DNA of 64,000 bases from CAVYTF01 sp963708205 (GTDB lineage Bacteria; Bacteroidota; Bacteroidia; Chitinophagales; Chitinophagaceae): the NCBI GenBank assembly GCA_963708205.1, contig OY970196.1, positions 992,001-1,056,000 of the forward strand. The letters are read 5' to 3'. Below, in pieces: positions 58,867 through 64,000 of this stretch. The notes below the pieces were generated by a model, which saw only the letters and a list, made by a program, of their open reading frames with translations, ran no database searches and was not told the DNA's origin. Position numbers and translations under genes: made by a program. Within the stretch, counting starts at the first letter, position 1; every line of letters starts with the position of its first letter.

Positions 58867-59544
58867 CTATAATTTTTTTATCATGATATTTCTAAACCAA
58901 ACTTCATCTCCATCATGATCCTGCAATGCAATATGTCCTTTAGTAAATGTGCCAAAACCAGGCATGTCTTTGAATTTGCTTCCTGCAACTAATTTTTTCC
59001 AGTTATCATCCCAAAGCATTGTGGATACTACGTTTGTGCCATTTAGATAAAGATCTAATTTGCCATTATTTGCAATTATTTCCACCTGGTTCCATTCTCC
59101 AACAGGCTTTACAGTTTCTTTTGAGCAGGCAATTAAATCATACAGATCTCCTGCACGATGCTTATGTATTTTACCATCAGGATGCCCTTCGTTATCGAGC
59201 ACCTGCATTTCAAGCCCGGTGTTCCAGGTTTGTTTGAATTTTGTTGTGTCTTCATGCACATAAAAAATAATTCCGCTGTTTCCTTTGGGTGAAATTTTCC
59301 ATTGAAGCTTTAGATCAAAATTTTTAAATTCTTCATTGGTAATTATATCTCCGCCAACATCTTTGTGCGCCGGGTCTCTGTGTATAATTCCATCTTGAAT
59401 ATTCCATGCGGCATTCACTTTTTTTTCGCCGTAAGTATGCCAGCCTGAAAAATCTTTGCCATCAAATAATTTTATCCAGTTGTTTTGTGAAAAAGATGCA
59501 GAGAATAGTAAAACAAAAAAGATAAGCGTTGTTAGTTGTTTCAT
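58867..59544 (-). CDS. DUF1080 (3-keto-disaccharide hydrolase) family secreted protein
   Basis: 225 aa. Signal peptide MKQLTTLIFFVLLFSASFSQ, then the concanavalin-like DUF1080 fold: NWIKLFDGKDFSGWHTYG, FKNFDLKLQWKISPKGNSGI, YVHEDTTKFKQTWNTGLEMQ, EMQVLDNEGHPDG, NQVEIIANNGKLDLYLNGT and IALQDHDGDEVWFRNI. Members of this family have been shown to hydrolyse or eliminate 3-keto-glycosides. It overlaps the cytochrome gene start by one base and is the last gene of a small operon with two cytochromes. Confidence 0.87.
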   Translation of the reverse strand: MKQLTTLIFFVLLFSASFSQNNWIKLFDGKDFSGWHTYGEKKVNAAWNIQDGIIHRDPAHKDVGGDIITNEEFKNFDLKLQWKISPKGNSGIIFYVHEDTTKFKQTWNTGLEMQVLDNEGHPDGKIHKHRAGDLYDLIACSKETVKPVGEWNQVEIIANNGKLDLYLNGTNVVSTMLWDDNWKKLVAGSKFKDMPGFGTFTKGHIALQDHDGDEVWFRNIMIKKL

Positions 59545-59957
59545 TATTTTGTTTTAAGTAAAAGTATATATTTTACCATTTGTTCGGCATCAGCTACAGG
59601 CAAGCTGTCATGCGGTGTCATTGATACTGTACCCCAAACGCCTGAACCACCTTTGATAATTTTATGTGCGAGATAAGTAACAGCCGTATCGTTTCCTGCA
59701 TATTTATTTGCAACATCCTGGTAAGCAGGACCAATCACTTTTTCATCAACCTTGTGACAGGTGAGGCAATCGTTTTGTGCAACTAACGTAAGTCCTTTTT
59801 GATAATCAGGATTTGCTGTAACATCATTAGCAGCAGGTGCCGTAGCCGAAGTGGAATTGGAAGTAGAACTGCTGTCTGATGTGCTTGTGCTGTTGTTTCC
59901 ATTGCTGCATGCAACTGCTATGACAAGCAAAAAAAATGCGGTAAAATATTTTTTCAA
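59544..59957 (-). CDS. c-type cytochrome lipoprotein 1
   Basis: 137 aa. Lipobox VACSN (Cys17), a long serine/threonine-rich linker, then a mono-heme domain with DCLTCHKVDEKVIGPAYQDV (CxxCH) and the distal methionine in VSMTPHDSLP. Such lipoproteins carry electrons at the outer face, for example from a dehydrogenase. Its stop is within the start of the DUF1080 gene. It follows the second cytochrome by 44 bases. Confidence 0.85.
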   Translation of the reverse strand: MKKYFTAFFLLVIAVACSNGNNSTSTSDSSSTSNSTSATAPAANDVTANPDYQKGLTLVAQNDCLTCHKVDEKVIGPAYQDVANKYAGNDTAVTYLAHKIIKGGSGVWGTVSMTPHDSLPVADAEQMVKYILLLKTK

Positions 59958-60001
59958 TTTTAAAAGTTTTAATAAAAAAGATAAATAAAATTATACAAAA
60001 C

Positions 60002-60415
60002 TTATTGCTTATCCCGTAAAGATAAAATATACTTAGCCATTTCATTAGCATCTTCAATAGAAATACTTGTGTGCGCAGGCATCGCAGTTTTATTAGTCCA
60101 AACACCTTGTCCGCCATTTATAATTTTATGTGCAAGGTTTTCTACATTGCCTTCATTAAATTCATAACGCATCGCAACGCTGTCATAAGATGGACCGACA
60201 CTTTGAGCATTTATTTTATGACAACCAATACAATCGCTGTTTGCTACAAGCCGCGCCCCTTTTACATATTCACCTGCACCTATCAATCCGGCATTATTTC
60301 TTAAACTGTCCGCAGATGAAGCAGAATCATGTTCCTGCATTTTGTTAGTCGGGTTGTTATTATAACATGAAAAAAATATAAACAATATACAAACTAGCAG
60401 AATTAAGCGTTTCAT
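60002..60415 (-). CDS. c-type cytochrome lipoprotein 2
   Basis: 137 aa. Lipobox FFSCY (Cys17), linker, then heme domain with DCIGCHKINAQSVGPSYDSV (CxxCH) and the axial Met in KTAMPAHTS. Its structure matches cytochrome 1, suggesting duplication. It starts 26 bases after the sugar isomerase gene (60441), so all four genes read as one operon. Confidence 0.85.
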   Translation of the reverse strand: MKRLILLVCILFIFFSCYNNNPTNKMQEHDSASSADSLRNNAGLIGAGEYVKGARLVANSDCIGCHKINAQSVGPSYDSVAMRYEFNEGNVENLAHKIINGGQGVWTNKTAMPAHTSISIEDANEMAKYILSLRDKQ

Positions 60416-60440
60416 GATACTAATTTTAGCGATGCAAGAA

Positions 60441-61496
60441 CTATTGCAATCCTAATACCAGCTTATTAAAATTATCATCAGCCTTTGTACCTGCAAAATC
60501 ATCAAAGGCTTTTTCAGTTACTTTAATGATATGATCTTTGATGAATTGTGCACCTTCTTTCGCGCCATCTTCCTGGTTTTTCAAACAACATTCCCACTCC
60601 AAAACAGCCCAGCCTTTATAATCATATTGCGACAGCTTGCTGAATATTTTTTTGAAATCAACCTGCCCATCTCCAAGCGAACGAAATCTGCCTGTGCGAT
60701 TTATCCAACTTTGGTAACCGCCATACACACCTTGCTTTCCCGTTGGATTGAACTCTGCATCTTTTACATGAAACATTTTTATCCGCTCATGATACAAATC
60801 AATGTATTCAAGATAATCGAGGCATTGCAAAACAAAATGTGATGGATCATACAGCAAGCACGCGCGTTTGTGATCGTTTACTTTTTCTAAGAACATTTCA
60901 TAAGAAATTCCATCATGCAAATCTTCTCCCGGATGAATTTCATAGCATAGATCAACACCACAGTTATCAAATTCATTCAATATCGGCAACCATCTTTTTG
61001 CCAACTCATCAAAGGCAGCATCCACCAAGCCTTGCGGACGTTGCGGCCATGGATAAACGGTTTGCCACAACAACGCGCCGCTGAAAGTAACATGGGCATT
61101 CAATCCCAAATTCTGCGAAGCCTTTGCTGCATATTTCAATTGCTGCACTGCCCACTCCTGCCGCGCTTTCGGGTTGCCGCGCAATTTTTCAGGAGCAAAT
61201 CCATCGAACAAACTATCATACGCGGGATGCACCGCAACAAGCTGACCCTGCAAATGAGTTGACAATTCTGTTATCTCCAAACCATATTCATTTATTTTTC
61301 CTTTCAGTTCATCAGAATATGTTTTACTTTCGGCAGCTTTTTGCAGATCAATAAAACGCGCGTCAAGCGTTGGAAGCTGAACGCCAATAAAACCAAGGCT
61401 TTTAGCCCATTCGCAAATTGATTGAAGACTGTTGTACGGCGCAACATCACTGATAAATTGCGCGATAAAAAGACCGGGACCTTTGATTGTTGTCAT
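60441..61496 (-). CDS. Sugar phosphate isomerase/epimerase (TIM barrel)
   Basis: 351 aa from the ATG at 61496. AP-endonuclease-2-like TIM barrel: GFIGVQLPTLDARFID, LEITELSTHLQGQLV, AHVTFSGALLWQTVYPW, the metal ligands CYEIHPGED (Glu), LYDPSHFVLQ (Asp), FHVKDAEFNP (His) and VLEWECC (Glu). Likely acts on keto-sugars, matching the neighbouring DUF1080 and Gfo/Idh proteins. A -7 box (61518-61525) lies before this start but after the alternative ATG at 61520, which decides for 61496. Confidence 0.87.
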   Translation of the reverse strand: MTTIKGPGLFIAQFISDVAPYNSLQSICEWAKSLGFIGVQLPTLDARFIDLQKAAESKTYSDELKGKINEYGLEITELSTHLQGQLVAVHPAYDSLFDGFAPEKLRGNPKARQEWAVQQLKYAAKASQNLGLNAHVTFSGALLWQTVYPWPQRPQGLVDAAFDELAKRWLPILNEFDNCGVDLCYEIHPGEDLHDGISYEMFLEKVNDHKRACLLYDPSHFVLQCLDYLEYIDLYHERIKMFHVKDAEFNPTGKQGVYGGYQSWINRTGRFRSLGDGQVDFKKIFSKLSQYDYKGWAVLEWECCLKNQEDGAKEGAQFIKDHIIKVTEKAFDDFAGTKADDNFNKLVLGLQ

Positions 61497-61517
61497 GGCA
61501 AGATATTTTGTCGAATG

Positions 61518-61525
61518 CAAAAGTA
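61518..61525 (-). promoter_or_regulatory. -7 box (TACTTTTG) of the sugar isomerase operon
   Basis: An exact TAnnTTTG match on the minus strand, 21 nt before the ATG at 61496. Confidence 0.4.
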
Positions 61526-61587
61526 AAACGTAAAAGTAAAAACTCGAAGAGATTAATGAACTGTAAAGTTTCGCATTCTAAAAAAAA

Positions 61588-61613
61588 TCCCGGTCGAAAT
61601 TTATCAACCGGGA
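61588..61613 (-). terminator. Terminator after the gene at 61653-62036
   Basis: TCCCGGT and ACCGGGA form a perfect 7-bp stem with a 12-nt loop; on the minus strand it is followed by TTTTTTTT. Confidence 0.7.
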
Positions 61614-61652
61614 AATTATAATAGATATAGGTAAACCGCTTCTTAAATGAAC

Positions 61653-62036
61653 TTATTTTGTTGCCATTCTTTTTATTCCCGTATTCCCGGTTGTAAGGTC
61701 TTCTCTTCTGCCGGAACAGCTATCTTCAATAAGAGAAGTCTGAATGGAGTCGTTTCCGATAAAAGTTAATTTATACTTGCCCCAATATGTATCGCCGCAG
61801 CCTTCTTTATCATTAATAGAAAACACATCATCCTTAAATTTATAATTGCCATGATGAAATACTTTTCCCTCAGGGGAAGTTACTTTAAAAGTACCGTCAG
61901 CATTAAAATAAACATAGCCGATAGAGCCGTCTTTGTCATAAGTTTTCCATTTCCCCACTAAACTATGCGTCGCCGGCATAAAGGCAGAAGCAGCAATCAC
62001 TGCCATAATAATTAATATCCTGGTTACTTGTTTCAT
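61653..62036 (-). CDS. Secreted lipocalin-like hypothetical protein
   Basis: 127 aa from the ATG at 62036 (signal peptide MKQVTRILIIMAVIAASAF). The mature part (LVGKWKTYDKDGSIGYVYFN, ADGTFKVTSPEGKVFHHGNY, YWGKYKLTFIGNDSIQT) has the repeated strand pattern and GKW motif of lipocalin-like Bacteroidota domains. Two Cys residues (CGDTY, EDSC) may form a disulfide. The promoter at 62066 lies inside the longer reading frame (start 62096), which fixes the start. Confidence 0.75.
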   Translation of the reverse strand: MKQVTRILIIMAVIAASAFMPATHSLVGKWKTYDKDGSIGYVYFNADGTFKVTSPEGKVFHHGNYKFKDDVFSINDKEGCGDTYWGKYKLTFIGNDSIQTSLIEDSCSGRREDLTTGNTGIKRMATK

Positions 62037-62065
62037 AATTGATTTGTTTAAAGAATTAATATGCG

Positions 62066-62096
62066 CAAATATATTCTTTAAACAGTATGAAGGCAA
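62066..62096 (-). promoter_or_regulatory. Promoter of the lipocalin-like gene (-33 TTG, -7 TATATTTG)
   Basis: TTG (62094-62096) and TATATTTG (62066-62073) are separated by 20 bases on the minus strand, 29 nt before the ATG at 62036. Confidence 0.5.
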
Positions 62097-62253
62097 TAAT
62101 TTTTCTATTACAAAATTTTTTCTGCTTGATCTCTCTTCAATAAAGAATACTTCAATAAAAAGAAAAGAATAATCGCGTGGAATGGAGGATTAAATTTTTA
62201 CACCTTATTCATCAAAATAGTAAAATCATTTTCGCGCATCACACATTATTAAA

Positions 62254-63420
62254 TCACACGACAAACTCCGTCCACTTTTCCTCACTTTTTGAAGAAGCAA
62301 CCACATTGTCAATGAAAGCCATGCCGCGCACACCTTCATCAACAGAAGGAAAATCGAGCATTTCTTTTGTCGGTTGCGTGCCATCAATTTTTGCAGAAAG
62401 TGTGAGCGCAAAGTTGCGGTAGATGTTTCCAAAAGCTTCGAGATAACCTTCAGGATGTCCACCCGGCGTGCGGCAATTATGCGTGGCAAAATCCGATAAA
62501 ATATTTTTATAGTTAGCGCCTGCGCGAAATATTTCAGCAGGCTTGTCGAGCCACTTTACAAGCAAAGTATTTGGTTCCTGCTGCTTCCATTCAATGCCAC
62601 CTTTTTCTCCGTAAACCCTTATGCTCAAAGCGTTTTCTTCTCCTGCAGCAATCTGCGAAGCAACTAAAACGCCATTTGCACCGTTATCAAATTTCAATAA
62701 AACATTTCCATCATCATCCAAATTTCTTCCTTGCACAACAATACTTAGATCTGCACAAAGCTTTGTGATCTTTAATCCTGAAATATATTCTGCAAGATGT
62801 GCGGCATGTGTGCCGATATCTCCCATGCAACCACTTTTTCCACTCTTGCTCGGGTCGGTTCTCCACGCTGCCTGCGCATTTCCTTCGCGCTCGGTAAGCT
62901 TGCTGAGCCAGCCTTGCGGATACTCAACCAATATCTTTCTTATTTTACCCAACGCATTTTCTTTTACCATCGCCCGGGCTTGCTTCACCATCGGGTAACC
63001 GGAATATGTATGCGTGAGGCAAAGTAACAATCCTGTTTCTTTTACTTTTTGCTGCAACTGTTTTGCTTCGTCCAAAGTGAAGGTCATGGGTTTTTCTATC
63101 ACAACATTAAACCCATTTGCAAGCGCCATCATTGCGGGTGAGAAATGCGCGAAATTCGGTGTGACGATCGTGATGAAATCAATGCGTTTATCAGCAGGCA
63201 TTTTACTTTCCTGTGCAATCATTTCTTCATAACTCAAATAAGTTCTGTCTTCCGGAAGAAATAAAATTTTTCCTGAATCCCTTGCTACATCAGGATGAAT
63301 GCTCAATGCGCCGCAACATAATTCTATTAAGCCATCCATATTTGCTGCGATGCGATGCACTGCGCCGATGAATGCATCTTTGCCGCCGCCTACCATTCCA
63401 AAGCGAAGTTTTCTGTTCAT
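62254..63420 (-). CDS. Gfo/Idh/MocA family oxidoreductase
   Basis: 388 aa. Rossmann start RFGMVGGGKDAFIGAVHRIA, TIVTPNFAHF, VIEKPMTFTLDEAKQL with the catalytic Lys in EKP, CLTHTYSGYPMVKQAR and DIGTHAAHLAEYISG. NAD(P)-dependent oxidation or reduction of a sugar or glycoside; relatives make 3-keto-glycosides. A -7 box (63458-63465) lies upstream. It is separate from, but close to, the isomerase/cytochrome/DUF1080 operon. Confidence 0.9.
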   Translation of the reverse strand: MNRKLRFGMVGGGKDAFIGAVHRIAANMDGLIELCCGALSIHPDVARDSGKILFLPEDRTYLSYEEMIAQESKMPADKRIDFITIVTPNFAHFSPAMMALANGFNVVIEKPMTFTLDEAKQLQQKVKETGLLLCLTHTYSGYPMVKQARAMVKENALGKIRKILVEYPQGWLSKLTEREGNAQAAWRTDPSKSGKSGCMGDIGTHAAHLAEYISGLKITKLCADLSIVVQGRNLDDDGNVLLKFDNGANGVLVASQIAAGEENALSIRVYGEKGGIEWKQQEPNTLLVKWLDKPAEIFRAGANYKNILSDFATHNCRTPGGHPEGYLEAFGNIYRNFALTLSAKIDGTQPTKEMLDFPSVDEGVRGMAFIDNVVASSKSEEKWTEFVV

Positions 63421-63457
63421 AAAAATTTTTATAAGTGAAGAGATTTGAATCGTATTT

Positions 63458-63465
63458 CAAATGTA
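63458..63465 (-). promoter_or_regulatory. -7 box (TACATTTG) of the Gfo/Idh gene
   Basis: An exact TAnnTTTG match on the minus strand, 37 nt before the start at 63420 and overlapping the region between ribF and this gene. Confidence 0.35.
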
Positions 63466-63469
63466 GTAA

Positions 63470-64000
63470 TCAATTCTTATGCAATAATTCCAATGCCTGA
63501 ATTTTGTCTTTATCCAATTGATCTTTTAATTGATCAAGGTTAAAAAATTTTACCTGTGCTCGCATATAAAATTTTACATGCACGCATAAAGTTTTACCAT
63601 AAATATTTTCATTGAAATCAAAAATATATACTTCGATCACACGTTTCGATTCACCAATTGTAGGACGAACACCAATGCTCATCATTCCGCGAAGTCGGAA
63701 GTTGGAAGTCGGAAGTCGGGAAGAATTTTGCGGATTAACATTTCCGTCTTCTGATTTCTCAATTCTTATTTCTGCTTCTACCGCATAAATGCCATCTGCG
63801 GGAATTAATTTTTCTTCATTTTCAACCTCAAGATTAGCTGTGGGATAACCTAATTTTCTTCCTAATTTATTGCCGTCAACAACTTTGCCTTCGAAAAAAT
63901 AATCATAACCAAGATATTCATTCGCTGTCTCCAAATCCGCTGTCAGCAAGGCTTCGCGGATGCGCGTGGAGCTGACGATTATTTCATGTAATAAATATTC
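63470..64000 (-). CDS. ribF: Bifunctional riboflavin kinase/FAD synthetase, C-terminal part (5' end outside window)
   Basis: The frame is open to the window edge. It encodes VSSTRIREALLTADLETANE of the end of the FAD synthetase domain and the riboflavin kinase domain: FFEGKVVDGNKLGRKLGYPT, IPADGIYAV, GMMSIGVRPTIG, VIEVYIFDFNENIYG and the C-terminal FNLDQLKDQLDKDKIQALEL. Between IPADGIYAVEAEI and GMMSIGVRPT there are about 25 additional residues compared with the usual short loop, encoded partly by a GAAGTCG heptamer array (63691-63718). The rest of the gene lies beyond base 64000. Confidence 0.92.
   Translation of the reverse strand, partial: EYLLHEIIVSSTRIREALLTADLETANEYLGYDYFFEGKVVDGNKLGRKLGYPTANLEVENEEKLIPADGIYAVEAEIRIEKSEDGNVNPQNSSRLPTSNFRLRGMMSIGVRPTIGESKRVIEVYIFDFNENIYGKTLCVHVKFYMRAQVKFFNLDQLKDQLDKDKIQALELLHKN
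63691..63718. repeat. GAAGTCG heptanucleotide repeat inside ribF
   Basis: GAAGTCG, GAAGTTG, GAAGTCG, GAAGTCG: four consecutive 7-mers. On the coding strand they give RLPTSNFRL, in an insertion just before the conserved GMMSIGVRPT of the kinase domain. Confidence 0.85.

Noticed and set aside
60531..61354. Plus-strand open frames opposite the sugar isomerase gene
   Set aside because: Shadow frames; the TIM-barrel protein on the minus strand has full metal-ligand motifs.
61521..61545. Heptamer-like AAAAGTA tract before the sugar isomerase operon
   Set aside because: The spacing of Gs is 7 then 6, so the period is not kept; not counted as a heptanucleotide repeat.

Overview
This window looks like chromosomal DNA from a low-GC Bacteroidota, most probably family Chitinophagaceae or a close relative. 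The evidence is a GldJ-type gliding lipoprotein, two SusC/SusD outer-membrane pairs, DUF1735 lipoproteins, DUF1080 and c-type cytochrome lipoproteins, a thiolase and PaaZ set, scarce Shine-Dalgarno sequences, and repeated TAnnTTTG (-7) promoter boxes. I see no phage, IS element, CRISPR array, tRNA or rRNA. Gene symbols rest on motif and length recognition; no database search was possible.

Layout. 1-5.8 kb: the 3' end of gldJ, nadC-yciH, pyrD, a thiolase, a small membrane protein, a DUF2795 protein and a LolD-like ATPase. 5.8-9.5 kb (minus): an alpha-operon block read infA-rpmJ-rpsM-rpsK-rpsD-rpoA-rplQ, without secY or map in front. 9.7-16.1 kb: a conserved hypothetical, a large surface protein (metallopeptidase-like, beta-propeller and barrel regions), a LemA-TPM-TPM operon and a TIGR01777 epimerase. 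16.2-18.5 kb (minus): an ABC-2 exporter and a DUF2911 protein. 18.6-23.4 kb: an FkbM methyltransferase, proline dehydrogenase, a 495-bp repeat-rich spacer, thyA, folA and an O-methyltransferase. 23.4-31.4 kb (minus): DUF3467, then a SUS-like locus (susC-susD-DUF1735) with a further DUF1735 lipoprotein. 31.7-43.2 kb: folD, queE, a radical SAM protein, an aminotransferase, a glycosyltransferase, carbonic anhydrase, fabG, a GH3-family protein, a 2H phosphoesterase, a PA0069-type radical SAM protein and ubiX. 43.3-47.8 kb: a second susC-susD pair. 47.9-58.8 kb: a half-size TSUP transporter, ppa, an arginase-family protein lacking one metal ligand, msrB, adk, paaZ, an SDR, an enoyl-CoA hydratase, rpmH-rnpA-yidD, sod and tadA. 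58.9-63.4 kb (minus): a DUF1080 protein, two c-type cytochromes, a sugar isomerase/epimerase and a Gfo/Idh oxidoreductase, which together look like a 3-keto-glycoside module. The window ends inside ribF.

Much of the window is housekeeping: translation, folate and thymidylate, NAD, pyrimidine and flavin synthesis, and redox repair. The accessory part is glycan uptake and processing. The least expected signals are in the DNA: seven-base tandem repeats between and inside genes, a five-copy 42-bp minisatellite in front of thyA, and -7 boxes ending only 4-5 nt before several start codons, which suggests leaderless mRNAs. Four short genes were read directly from the sequence: rpmJ, rpmH, a 39-aa lipoprotein and a 50-aa membrane protein; a 59-aa lysine-rich protein is a fifth.
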